Made by a program: the position numbers and the translations under genes | Part shown: in pieces, positions 7,884-16,257 of the stretch | How positions within the stretch are numbered: the first letter of the stretch is position 1 | How the letters are laid out: every line of letters begins with the position of its first letter | The notes under the pieces: model-generated | Database searches by the model: none | What the model saw: the letters and a program-made list of their open reading frames with translations, nothing else | What the model was told of the DNA's origin: nothing | Source: Bacteroidota bacterium | GTDB taxonomy: Bacteria; Bacteroidota; Bacteroidia; Cytophagales; Cyclobacteriaceae | Length of the DNA stretch: 64,000 nucleotides | Assembly (NCBI GenBank): GCA_023412765.1 | Contig: JAEZBX010000036.1 | Span: forward strand, 1-64,000 | Direction: 5' to 3'

Positions 7884-8537
7884 CTACACAAGGGATTCCT
7901 TCACCGCCTTATTCACCATATCAATGGCATTGTTCACGCCAAGCTTCTTCATGATATTGAAGCGATGTGTCTCGATGGTGCGGACGCTTTTCCCAAAGGA
8001 TTCGGAGATTTGTTTGTTATGTTGGCCATCAATAACCATTCTAAGAATTTCTTTCTCGCGGCGTGTAAGTCCGTATGGATCTTCAACGGCCGCTTGACGG
8101 GTCTGAACTTTGGTCTTGAGCAACCGATTAGCCAGGACATTTGATACAGCACCGCTAAAATATTTGTTGCCGGAATTTATTTGCTTCAACGCTTTGACAA
8201 ACTCATTTTTGTCCGTGTCCTTCAGCAAGTAGCCGTATGCGCCTGAGTCAAGAGCCTGTAGAACATATTCTTCCGAGTCGTGCATCGACAGGATTACGGC
8301 TTTGGTGTTTGGGGCATAGGAGTCTAGTTTGGCTGCCGCTTCCAGGCCTGTCATTTCAGGCATTCTGATGTCGAGTATCAATATGTTCGGTTTCAATGCA
8401 CTTGCAACTTCCAGCGCTTCCAGTCCATTACTTGCTTCACCCACTACATCAATCTCGGTATCTGATTCAAGCATTGCCTTAATTCCCTTTCGCACTAACA
8501 CATGGTCATCTGCCAGAACCACACTAATTTTTTCCAT
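7884..8537 (-). CDS. NarL/LuxR-family response regulator
   Basis: A 217-residue regulator. The receiver (about 1-120) has VVLADDHVLVRKG, the phospho-acceptor Asp in ILILDIRMPEMTG, the Ser of VILSMHDSEEY and the Lys in YLLKDTDKNEF. The C-terminal LuxR-type helix-turn-helix (about 150-215) reads GLTRREKEILRMV and NKQISESFGKSVRTIETH. It follows the HisKA_3 kinase gene by 24 bp on the same strand and lies downstream of nirB-nirD, so it probably regulates nitrite/nitrate genes in the manner of NarXL (inference from order, kinase type and sensor motif). Confidence 0.94.
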   Translation of the reverse strand: MEKISVVLADDHVLVRKGIKAMLESDTEIDVVGEASNGLEALEVASALKPNILILDIRMPEMTGLEAAAKLDSYAPNTKAVILSMHDSEEYVLQALDSGAYGYLLKDTDKNEFVKALKQINSGNKYFSGAVSNVLANRLLKTKVQTRQAAVEDPYGLTRREKEILRMVIDGQHNKQISESFGKSVRTIETHRFNIMKKLGVNNAIDMVNKAVKESLV

Positions 8538-8561
8538 AATGGTTTGAAATATCGATCGTTC

Positions 8562-10406
8562 TTAATCCGCTAGCACCGCATTTCTCATTGGAACGCTTAG
8601 CGTGACCGTGGTACCTTTGCCGGGATCTGAGACTATCTCTAATTTGCCATTGACATATTCGGTCCGCTCATACATGTTGAAGAAACCGCGTCCGGATTCA
8701 ATATTAACGCTGCGTGCTTCTACAATCTTCGGATCAAAACCCTTTCCCTCGTCCTTGACAACAATTGTCAGATCATTTTCCGTTTGCCGCAGAAAAATTT
8801 CAACAACATCAGCTTCCGAATATTTTATAGCATTATTAATTGCTTCTTGAATTATTCTGAAAATGTTGTTCTCGATTTTCTGAGGTAGCCGGTAAAGTTC
8901 ACCTTCGGTTTTATAAATTAATTTAATATCGATAAGTTTTCCAATTTCCTGGATAAAAACATTCAATGCTGCTTGTAGCCCGTAATCGCCCAGCACAGTT
9001 GGCTTAAGGTTAAACGTGACCTTTCTTACCTCTTTGATGATTTGTTTGATCAGTTGATCAATTTCTGAAATTTTGTTTTCTGCTTTTGAAACCTCCTTCA
9101 GGTTGATCGATTCAATCTGGAACTTCAGCGAAGTCAGCATTTGCCCAATCCCATCGTGGATATCCATGGCGATGCGTTTTCGTTCCTCTTCCTGACCTTC
9201 TAGTATTAATACCGATCGGAATTTTTGTTGATTGATTTTCTTCTCGATCTCGGCTCTGCTTTTGACGTTCATGTTCTTTTCTGCCAATTTGCGCGTGGTG
9301 AGATCGCTGCCAAGAATCAACAGTTCTTCAACTTCCTGCTGGTCATTAAACACCGGCGTTATCGTGAGGTCCAGCCAACAGTCATCATCTTTTGCATTGC
9401 GAAAATAAATTTCACCCTGCCAGAGATTACCGTCCGACACAGTATCGACAACCTCATCCATCCAGTCGCCTGGATCTTCCATTCCCTTAAATATTTCTGA
9501 TAATGGCACTCCCAATTCCCGGAGTTCCGTCTGCAAAATTTCTTCGAGAAGTATAGTAGCATAAGTAATGTTTCCACCGTGATCTGCCTTTGCAAGTAGT
9601 CGGGGATTCTCAAGCGGTAAATTTATATTGGAGATCTGCTCGTATGATTTTTCCAATGATGTATAAAGCGCACCGATTTCCTTGCTGAGTTGCTTGGCAT
9701 TCTTTTCAGATGTGATAAGTTGATTGATGGTCTTATTCACGCGCATCGCAGTGGGCCTGAAGATGAAGATAACTTCAAGTGTGATGACCAATAACGAAAT
9801 GATGAGCAGAATGAATTCCAGGCGACTAAGGGTGGCAACTTTTTCTCGCGCTTCCTTGTCGTACTGGAATACGATTTCATCCATTTTTTGAAGAAAAATT
9901 TTCTCGTTGGTGAGCAATTGCGCGATTGTTTGTTGAAGTCCGGTAGTATCGGTTAAACTTCCTTTCCTGTATTCAATGATTTGCTTTGCGGCACCATGAA
10001 CCTTATTAAAATAGGGTTCCATTTCCTTAAACATATTGCTAATGGTCTCGCTATTTGAACCAGGAAGTTTAAGTGCTTTATCACCGTTTTGCAGTCCATC
10101 GTGGGCAGCTTTCCATTGCGAGAGCTGCTCCGCCAAGGCGTTTACTTGCCCTGTGTGATCATCACGATCGATGTCGGTATAAATGAGTAGTGCAGTCTTT
10201 ACTATCCACTGACTTTTGTATCGTTGTGAACCGGCCAGGTTCACAACACGCGAGTCGCTCAATTGATCCTGGAGATGATTCTGAATCAGTATTTGACCTA
10301 CAATCGAGACTATGGCGATAATGCTCAAAGCAAAAATATACCACCTGCCTAATTTGCTAAACCGGTTAAGGGTAAGCTTGCTATCCGGATTAAAATCTAA
10401 TGTCAT
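8562..10406 (-). CDS. NarX-like sensor histidine kinase (PilJ-type sensor, PAS, HisKA_3)
   Basis: A 614-residue membrane kinase. TM1 spans about 22-43. The periplasmic sensor begins with VVNLAGSQRYKSQ at about 54-66, resembling the P-box of NarX/NarQ and PilJ-type sensors that bind nitrate or nitrite. TM2 spans about 197-217, followed by a coiled coil, a PAS/PAC domain (about 275-390) and a HisKA_3 dimerisation domain with EEERKRIAMDIHDGIGQM (His417). The HATPase has IIQEAINNAIKYSEAD and DEGKGFDP. The gene lies between nirD (99 bp upstream) and the NarL-like regulator (24 bp downstream), all on the minus strand. Nitrate/nitrite as ligand is an inference from the P-box-like motif and the neighbourhood. 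Confidence 0.9.
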   Translation of the reverse strand: MTLDFNPDSKLTLNRFSKLGRWYIFALSIIAIVSIVGQILIQNHLQDQLSDSRVVNLAGSQRYKSQWIVKTALLIYTDIDRDDHTGQVNALAEQLSQWKAAHDGLQNGDKALKLPGSNSETISNMFKEMEPYFNKVHGAAKQIIEYRKGSLTDTTGLQQTIAQLLTNEKIFLQKMDEIVFQYDKEAREKVATLSRLEFILLIISLLVITLEVIFIFRPTAMRVNKTINQLITSEKNAKQLSKEIGALYTSLEKSYEQISNINLPLENPRLLAKADHGGNITYATILLEEILQTELRELGVPLSEIFKGMEDPGDWMDEVVDTVSDGNLWQGEIYFRNAKDDDCWLDLTITPVFNDQQEVEELLILGSDLTTRKLAEKNMNVKSRAEIEKKINQQKFRSVLILEGQEEERKRIAMDIHDGIGQMLTSLKFQIESINLKEVSKAENKISEIDQLIKQIIKEVRKVTFNLKPTVLGDYGLQAALNVFIQEIGKLIDIKLIYKTEGELYRLPQKIENNIFRIIQEAINNAIKYSEADVVEIFLRQTENDLTIVVKDEGKGFDPKIVEARSVNIESGRGFFNMYERTEYVNGKLEIVSDPGKGTTVTLSVPMRNAVLAD

Positions 10407-10505
10407 CGAGGGGAAAGTTACACAGGCGTCATCATCTCCACCATAGCAGTGAAGCAGAAATTTTCTGCCGCTTAAACTTGGCTAATGGAAAATATATTCT
10501 ACTGG

Positions 10506-10928
10506 CTACGCGTTGAAGCCGATGTGTACAAATCCGTTTTCAATACGCACCGGATAAACGTTTATGGTGCATTCTTCCGCATTAAGGCATTCGCCAGTTT
10601 TTAAAGAGAAGGTCTTTTTGTGAAAGGGACATGCAATTTTTGGTTCGCCCTGGTGCGATCCGATAAGGCCTCGGGACAAAACCATTTGCATCTTGTGCGG
10701 ACACATGTTCTGACAGGCATACCATTCATTTCGACGACTAAAGTTAAAGACTGCGATCTGTAGGTCTTTATATTTAACGCAAGCACCGCCATTTTCTGGA
10801 AAATCCTGCACGCGCGCAGCTTTAAACCAGGTTTTCACATTCTGATCTTCGGCCGAAATGTTCTTTCGCAGATCGATCTCTGAAAGGACTTTTACTGTAC
10901 TTGAGTTATTATCGGGTTGCTGATTCAT
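10506..10928 (-). CDS. nirD: Nitrite reductase [NAD(P)H] small subunit, Rieske type
   Basis: A 140-residue Rieske-fold protein. Unlike the short enterobacterial NirD, which lacks the cluster, it keeps both ligand pairs: CPHKM (Cys-x-His) and, 18 residues on, CPFHKKTF (Cys-x2-His), so it should carry a [2Fe-2S] centre. It starts 10 bp after the nirB stop and would be cotranscribed. The N-terminal 35 residues (NSSTVKVLSEIDLRK) are a polar extension. Its role is assembly with NirB into the cytoplasmic siroheme nitrite reductase that makes ammonium. Confidence 0.93.
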   Translation of the reverse strand: MNQQPDNNSSTVKVLSEIDLRKNISAEDQNVKTWFKAARVQDFPENGGACVKYKDLQIAVFNFSRRNEWYACQNMCPHKMQMVLSRGLIGSHQGEPKIACPFHKKTFSLKTGECLNAEECTINVYPVRIENGFVHIGFNA

Positions 10929-10938
10929 CGGTATGGTT

Positions 10939-13440
10939 TTAAGTATTTGACTTGTTCCAGTCGATTGGTATTTTTTGGTCTCTCATTTCGACAAATGCCA
11001 ACGTTGAATCTGTTTCGTCGACGTTTATGAAATGCTTGTAGCGCTGTCTCAGATGTGGATTTTCAACCACTTTTTTCCATTCACAGTGGTAGTTAGCGAT
11101 CAATTGTTTCATTTCTTCTTCAAGGATCTCACCGATTCCGAGAGAGTCGCTAACAATAACATCGCGAAGGTATTCCAGACCACCTTCCATCTTATTTAAC
11201 CAGGTGGCTGTACGCGTCAGGGGATCGGCAGTTTTAATATAGAACATGAGGAACCGGTCAATAAGCTTGATGCAGGTTTCGGTATCTACATCGTTAACGA
11301 GCAGCTTTGCATGTTGTGGTCTAGCGCCTCCGTTACCACAGACGTAAAGGTTCCAGCCTTTCTCAGTTGCAATAATTCCAAAGTCCTTGGACTGGGCTTC
11401 GGCACATTCGCGAATGCAGCCTGAGACCGCACCCTTTAGTTTGTGTGGTGCGCGCAGCCCTTTGTAGCGGTCCTCGATGAAGACCGCAAATGACACTGAA
11501 TCCTGCACGCCATAGCGACACCATGTGGAGCCAACACAACTCTTAATTGTCCGAAGAGCCTTTCCATAAGCATGTCCACTCTCAAAACCTTCTTCGATAA
11601 GTTCTTCCCAAATGTCGGGTAGCTGATCTACGCGCGCGCCAAACATGTCAATGCGTTGACCACCTGTAATCTTTGTGTACAAGCCATATTTTTTTGCAAT
11701 GCGTCCAATCGCTATCAACTTCGCCGGTGTAATTTCTCCACCGGCTATTCGTGGTACCACTGAATATGTTCCTCCTCTTTGAATATTCGCGAGATACCGA
11801 TCGTTAGTATCCTGGATGGTGTCTTGTTCTGCAATAAGCTCATTCCAGATACTTGCCAGTAGAGATGCGACGGCAGGTTTACAAATTTCACATCCATCAC
11901 CCTTGCCCACGCTATCCAGTAGGGCATCATAGGTTTTTATTCCTTTTACTTTGATGATATCGAATAATTCCTGACGTGAATATTCAAAGTGCTCGCACAG
12001 CGTTTTTTTAATACTATGCCCCAGCGACTCCAGTGTGAGCTTTAGAATATCGTTTACCATTGGTGTACAGCCACCGCAGCCGGTGCACGCCTTGGTTTTT
12101 TTCTTAAGCTCATCAACCGTTGTTACATCGTGATCTTTAACCTGGCAAACAAGGTCACCTTTAGAAACATTTTCGCACGAACAGATTTGCGCCGTGTCGG
12201 GCAAGTTTTTTACGCCAGCACCCTCCGCTTCTTGTTTTCCAGGTACACCTACAATAAGCGACTCTGGATGCTCGGGCAATGGCATTTTGTTCACCACCAT
12301 TTGATGGAAAAGGTTATACTGGCTTGCATCGCCAATCAGAATTCCACCGAGAAGGTGTTTTCCGTCTTCAGAAATATTAATGCGCTTATACACGCCGTTG
12401 CGCCTGTCCTGGAATGCAATTGGAATGCTCGGATTTCCTTCACCAAACGGATCACCAAAGCTGGCTACGTCTACGCCGATCAGTTTAAGTTTGGTCGACA
12501 TATCAAAACCTGTAAAGCTTTTTGCTTCTTTGCCAACAATTTGTTTTGAAACGATGTCGGCCATTTCGTAACCCGGTGCTACGAGTCCATAGATCATGTT
12601 CCCGTGAGACGCTGCTTCGCCGATGGCAAAAATGGATGGATCACTTGTTTTAAGTTGGTCATCAACTAAGATTCCACCGCGTGGATGCACTTGTATTCCG
12701 CTGGACTTTGCTAATTCATCCCGGGGTCGTATTCCTGCTGAGATCACTAACATCTCAACTGACAACGAAGAGCCATCAGCGAATTCCAAACCTTCAAGTT
12801 TTCCATTACCTGTAATTTTTTTTGTGCTCTTACCGGTATGTATGGTTATTCCCAGTTGTGAAAGCTTGTGCGAAAGAACTGCCGAACCGACGTCATCAAT
12901 TTGTCTGGGCATTAGCCTCGGAGCAAATTCTACAACATGCGTTTCCATTCCGAGATCAAGCAGAGCTTTAGCTGCTTCCAACCCTAGCAATCCGCCGCCA
13001 AGTACTGCGGCTCGCCGAACCTTCTTTCCGTAATTGATAATTTGATTGAGATCCTCTATTGTCCGATAAACAAACACTCCATCGCGTTCAACGCCCTCAA
13101 CGGGGGGGACAAACGCACTGGAGCCTGTAGCCAACACGAGGTAATCATATCGATCAACCTTACCGGTATGCGTTCGGACAGATTTATTGTCTCGATCTAT
13201 TTCAGTGACAAGTTCACTTGTGAACAATTCCACAGAGTTATCCACATACCATGAAGCTGGTGCCATCAAAAGATCCTCGGCTGACGAACCTGAAAAGTAA
13301 CTGCTGAGGTGGACGCGATCGTATGCGGGTCTCGGCTCCTCTCCGTAAACGATAATTTCACATTCTTTTGAAAGGCTTCGAAGCTTCTCGCAGAACTTGT
13401 AACCGACCATTCCATTTCCGACCACAACGATCCTCGCCAT
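10939..13440 (-). CDS. nirB: Nitrite reductase [NAD(P)H] large subunit
   Basis: An 833-residue protein starting at the ATG at 13440 (MARIVVVGNGMVG); the frame continues to a TTG at 13470 but the FAD-binding strand begins right at this ATG. In order: FAD site GNGMVG, NAD(P)H site AVLGGGLLGLEAA (about 150), BFD-like [2Fe-2S] ligands CSCENVSKGD and KACTGCGGC (about 420-465), a second small Cys pair (GDGCEICKP, about 520), then the siroheme/[4Fe-4S] half with SCVGSTWCRYG and SGCIRECAEA (the four cluster cysteines), ending with a C-terminal tail. It reduces nitrite to ammonium with NAD(P)H in the cytoplasm. It leads the operon nirB-nirD-kinase-regulator. Confidence 0.97.
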   Translation of the reverse strand: MARIVVVGNGMVGYKFCEKLRSLSKECEIIVYGEEPRPAYDRVHLSSYFSGSSAEDLLMAPASWYVDNSVELFTSELVTEIDRDNKSVRTHTGKVDRYDYLVLATGSSAFVPPVEGVERDGVFVYRTIEDLNQIINYGKKVRRAAVLGGGLLGLEAAKALLDLGMETHVVEFAPRLMPRQIDDVGSAVLSHKLSQLGITIHTGKSTKKITGNGKLEGLEFADGSSLSVEMLVISAGIRPRDELAKSSGIQVHPRGGILVDDQLKTSDPSIFAIGEAASHGNMIYGLVAPGYEMADIVSKQIVGKEAKSFTGFDMSTKLKLIGVDVASFGDPFGEGNPSIPIAFQDRRNGVYKRINISEDGKHLLGGILIGDASQYNLFHQMVVNKMPLPEHPESLIVGVPGKQEAEGAGVKNLPDTAQICSCENVSKGDLVCQVKDHDVTTVDELKKKTKACTGCGGCTPMVNDILKLTLESLGHSIKKTLCEHFEYSRQELFDIIKVKGIKTYDALLDSVGKGDGCEICKPAVASLLASIWNELIAEQDTIQDTNDRYLANIQRGGTYSVVPRIAGGEITPAKLIAIGRIAKKYGLYTKITGGQRIDMFGARVDQLPDIWEELIEEGFESGHAYGKALRTIKSCVGSTWCRYGVQDSVSFAVFIEDRYKGLRAPHKLKGAVSGCIRECAEAQSKDFGIIATEKGWNLYVCGNGGARPQHAKLLVNDVDTETCIKLIDRFLMFYIKTADPLTRTATWLNKMEGGLEYLRDVIVSDSLGIGEILEEEMKQLIANYHCEWKKVVENPHLRQRYKHFINVDETDSTLAFVEMRDQKIPIDWNKSNT

Positions 13441-13482
13441 ATGCAAACGATTTAAGTAAGTCTTGATCAAATAATAAGTAAT

Positions 13483-13534
13483 AATACGTATTTTATCCCG
13501 AATAATACCTAGTAAAATACGTATAATTACGTAA
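13483..13534. promoter_or_regulatory. TACGTA dyad cluster between nirB and DUF4202
   Basis: TACGTATTTTA (13485-13495) is repeated as its exact inverse TAAAATACGTA (13513-13523), a perfect 11-bp dyad with a 17-bp spacer. Three palindromes are centred in it: AATACGTATT (13483-13492), ATACGTAT (13517-13524) and TTACGTAA (13527-13534), with centres 33 and 10 bp apart, close to whole helical turns. The cluster is 43-94 bp upstream of the nirB start. It is a plausible operator; it does not match the enterobacterial NarL heptamer arrangement. The rest of the 244-bp divergent gap shows no further motif. Confidence 0.6.
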
Positions 13535-13684
13535 AAAATTGATTAAAAATTATCGTAGTCGATTGCGTACACCATTTTTGGCATATCCGTGCTTTGGAGG
13601 ACAGATTATGATCGTTACTCTGATATTCGGACGCCTTCTCCGTCAGGAATTGACTAGATTTATCTTCAAATTTATACTCTCGAT

Positions 13685-14290
13685 ATGTTAGACGACGATC
13701 GTTTTGAAAAAGCAATTACAACGTTCGATGCTTATAACCTGAACGATCCTCATCACGAACGCGTCGGTGATACCACTGTGCCGAAAGAGGTTTTGTATGC
13801 GCAACGTATGAGCAAGCGCCTTGATGATTTTTACCCAGCGGCGCCTTCATATCTCAAACTAGCAGCACATTGTCAACACATCGGTCGATGGGAAATCCCA
13901 CGGGAGTCATACCCGATGGACAGAAAAGGATATCTGCAATGGAGAAATGTTTTGAAGACTCATCATGCAAACCTGGCCGAACAGATTTTGAAAAGCTGTC
14001 GATACGATGATGAGACGATCGAAAAAGTAAAAACGCTTCTGCTTAAAAAAGGCTTGCACAGCAACCCTGATACACAGTTGTTGGAAGATGTGATTTGCCT
14101 TGTGTTTATTGAGTTCTATTTAGAAGAATTCACAGAAAAACATGAACCTGAGAAAGTAGTGGATGTACTGAAGAAGACCTTGAAAAAAATGTCGCCTCGT
14201 GCTATCGAAGCTGCAGGTAAAATACCTGTTTCTGAAAGGATAAAAATTTTATTGCATCAGGCACTTAACTCCGAGACTTCTGGAGTGTAG
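13685..14290 (+). CDS. DUF4202 domain protein
   Basis: A 201-residue soluble protein that matches DUF4202 over its length: the N-terminal DDDRFEKAITTFDAYN and DPHHERVGD, the middle LKLAAHCQHIGRWEIPRESYPMDRKGYLQWR and the helical C-terminal half. The many conserved His/Asp residues (HH, HCQHIGRW, HHANL) suggest a metal-binding, HD-like helical fold, but no reaction is established. Family members often lie beside nitrite-reductase or nitrogen-assimilation genes, as here, divergent from nirB across the TACGTA dyad. The 3' end overlaps the convergent phosphatase gene by 26 bp. Confidence 0.88.
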   Translation: MLDDDRFEKAITTFDAYNLNDPHHERVGDTTVPKEVLYAQRMSKRLDDFYPAAPSYLKLAAHCQHIGRWEIPRESYPMDRKGYLQWRNVLKTHHANLAEQILKSCRYDDETIEKVKTLLLKKGLHSNPDTQLLEDVICLVFIEFYLEEFTEKHEPEKVVDVLKKTLKKMSPRAIEAAGKIPVSERIKILLHQALNSETSGV

Positions 14291-14759
14291 TTGACTCTAT
14301 GTGCTTGAGAAAATTCTCTGTCGAACGATTTAACATTTCGAACACTTCCTGAAAATTCTTTTCGCCGCCATAGTATGGATCGGGCACTTCTTCACCTTTG
14401 CCCACTGTATCAAACTCTCGCATTAGCATTACTTTTTTTCGATGCTTTTCATCCTTGAGCAGTCTAAGGATATTGTGCTGATTACTCTTGTCCATCGCAA
14501 AAATATAATCGAATTCTTCGAGGTCTCGCACAGTAAATTGTCGGCCGCAGTGATCAATAGCCACACCGTTCTTTCGCGCGTTTGCTATTGTCCGTCGATC
14601 TGGCTGTTCTCCAATATGATAATCTGACGTCCCACATGAATCGACCTCGAAAAAGTGTTCAAGATTTTTCTTTTTTATCTTGTCCTTGAAAATGGCTTCG
14701 GCCAACGGCGACCTGCAAATGTTTCCCAGGCAGACAAACAATACTTTTATTTTCTCCAT
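14265..14759 (-). CDS. Low-molecular-weight protein-tyrosine phosphatase
   Basis: A 164-residue protein with the LMW-PTP P-loop VCLGNICRSPLAEAIF (Cys10 nucleophile, Arg16) near the N-terminus, the Asp-loop DPYYGG (general acid Asp) near residue 125, and the usual 150-165 residue length. It dephosphorylates tyrosine residues; in Bacteroidota such genes are often lone. It is convergent with DUF4202 with overlapping 3' ends. Confidence 0.95.
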   Translation of the reverse strand: MEKIKVLFVCLGNICRSPLAEAIFKDKIKKKNLEHFFEVDSCGTSDYHIGEQPDRRTIANARKNGVAIDHCGRQFTVRDLEEFDYIFAMDKSNQHNILRLLKDEKHRKKVMLMREFDTVGKGEEVPDPYYGGEKNFQEVFEMLNRSTENFLKHIESTTLQKSRS

Positions 14760-14884
14760 ACCAGTCTGGCTCGCAATAGTTTAATGCAAATGAAGGCGCA
14801 AAAATATAGCGAATGGGTTACGAAATGAAGAATTTTTGAATTTAAGGGTTGAAGGTTACTTTTGATGAAGTCTGCCTTTTGATT

Positions 14885-14929
14885 GAAAAGCCTACCTCTT
14901 TTGCTCAGGAGGAGGCTTTTCTCTTTTTT
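14885..14929. terminator. Bidirectional hairpin terminator
   Basis: GAAAAGCCT (14885-14893) pairs exactly with AGGCTTTTC (14913-14921), extended by CCTC/GAGG past a one-base bulge, with a 10-base loop. A T-rich run follows on the plus strand and an A-rich run lies on the other side, so it can act both ways. It probably ends the DUF6588 transcript, whose stop is 76 bp away. Confidence 0.75.
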
Positions 14930-15004
14930 AAGATTCAATCAAAGGATTATCCAGAATACAAAGGAAAGTAGAAGCACATTAATCTACCTTCCTTAAGCAA
15001 AAAA

Positions 15005-16033
15005 TTATCGGACTGCAACCCCCAGCCCAACGCTCAACGTATTGTATTCTTGGATCGAATAGTCACCATTCAAATAAATGGGACCAAATTTAAAGCGGAC
15101 ACCCGCAGTTATTCTAAAGCTTTTGTTTTTGAAACCGAACGCAAGAGGATCTTTAACTCCGTTGGTGGATCCTCCCGGAATTATATAATTTCCTTCCACG
15201 TCCGCGGTTGTTTTTATTGCATTGTAACCTACTCCGCCGTAGAACGTAACCACAGCTATTTTTTTCGATATCAATGCTTGTACCAGCCAGGCATTCATAT
15301 TGTAAGTTATCATTTGAGGTTGCGTATCTCCGACTGGACGGTCTATGGTGCCGCCAGTCAAATCCGTTGACCCTTTAATATTCGTATATGATACCAACAC
15401 CGCCAGGTCTATAGGCACAGGTCGCAAGCCTGGAATATGTTGTTTTATATCATGTAGCACTCCAAATCCCAAAAGTTTGACTTTTGATGCTCCTACATTT
15501 ATCTCTGGCATCCACCTAATTTTTAGATCTGTATTTTTATAGATACCAATCCCCAATTGTGCCATCGGAGCAAGAACTCCGCTCACTTTGAAATTCTTTT
15601 TGAAGTCCAATCCTTCCGGCCCGCCAAACACCATGTCTCCAAAACTGCCATCATTATTCAGGTCGACTCCGTATGTAGTCTCATCCTTAGGGCCTATTAT
15701 TGATGGAGCCTCACCTTCTGATGAACTGCTTAATAGCCTGGTGGATTGAAGGTTCAGTTCATTTGGATTGAAGTGATTCTGGGATTTAGGTATCCAGACA
15801 GCATTTAACGAAACACCAAAATCGAATCCGAGCGATTTGTGCGCTTTCGCAGTATGATACCACCCACCGTTGAAGCCATATGATAGCCCCTCAATCATAG
15901 GATTGAGATATGCATTCATTAGTTTTCCTCCATCGCTGATCCCTCCATTTAAGAAATCAACAATGTCATTCTCGTTTTGTGCATTGCCAAAAAAGGGAAT
16001 GAAAAGAAGTAACACCACAAATATCCTTTTCAT
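15005..16033 (-). CDS. DUF6588-like secreted/outer-membrane protein
   Basis: A 342-residue protein from the ATG at 16033, which opens a clear signal peptide (MKRIFVVLLLFIPFFGNAQ). The mature part is rich in glycine, aromatic residues and alternating strands (YGFNGGWYHTAKAHKSLGFDFGVSL, IRWMPEINVGA, FRITAGVRFKFGPIYLNGDYS) and resembles the DUF6588 family, a Bacteroidota outer-membrane beta-barrel-like group of unknown role. The C-terminal strand pattern (LSVGLGVAVR) fits a barrel end. Monocistronic. Confidence 0.72.
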   Translation of the reverse strand: MKRIFVVLLLFIPFFGNAQNENDIVDFLNGGISDGGKLMNAYLNPMIEGLSYGFNGGWYHTAKAHKSLGFDFGVSLNAVWIPKSQNHFNPNELNLQSTRLLSSSSEGEAPSIIGPKDETTYGVDLNNDGSFGDMVFGGPEGLDFKKNFKVSGVLAPMAQLGIGIYKNTDLKIRWMPEINVGASKVKLLGFGVLHDIKQHIPGLRPVPIDLAVLVSYTNIKGSTDLTGGTIDRPVGDTQPQMITYNMNAWLVQALISKKIAVVTFYGGVGYNAIKTTADVEGNYIIPGGSTNGVKDPLAFGFKNKSFRITAGVRFKFGPIYLNGDYSIQEYNTLSVGLGVAVR

Positions 16034-16257
16034 GTAAAAAGAACGAATGGACCGTGTCATTTATCGTGGTTGTTTAACGGGTTAAAATAAGAGCTTTTAA
16101 AAATCACCCATTTGACGAGTTTTACTAAAATCTTACAGAGTTGCTTTACGACCTCAGGTACGCGAAATGGTAATTGTAGTAAAACGGCGTTACGATTCCG
16201 GTCATTGAACAAAGGTCTTAAATTGAAATACTATTATTGCATCGTACTTTCGCCCGA

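Noticed and set aside
12130..12549. 139-residue plus-strand frame opposite nirB
   Set aside because: Antisense to a conserved FAD/NADH region and has no family match or start context.
13463..13470. TTGATCAA as an FNR/CRP site at nirB
   Set aside because: It is only 8 bp and lacks the 4-base spacer between half-sites needed for that class.
13441..13470. Earlier TTG start for nirB
   Set aside because: The FAD-binding strand starts right at the ATG at 13440; the extension has no support.
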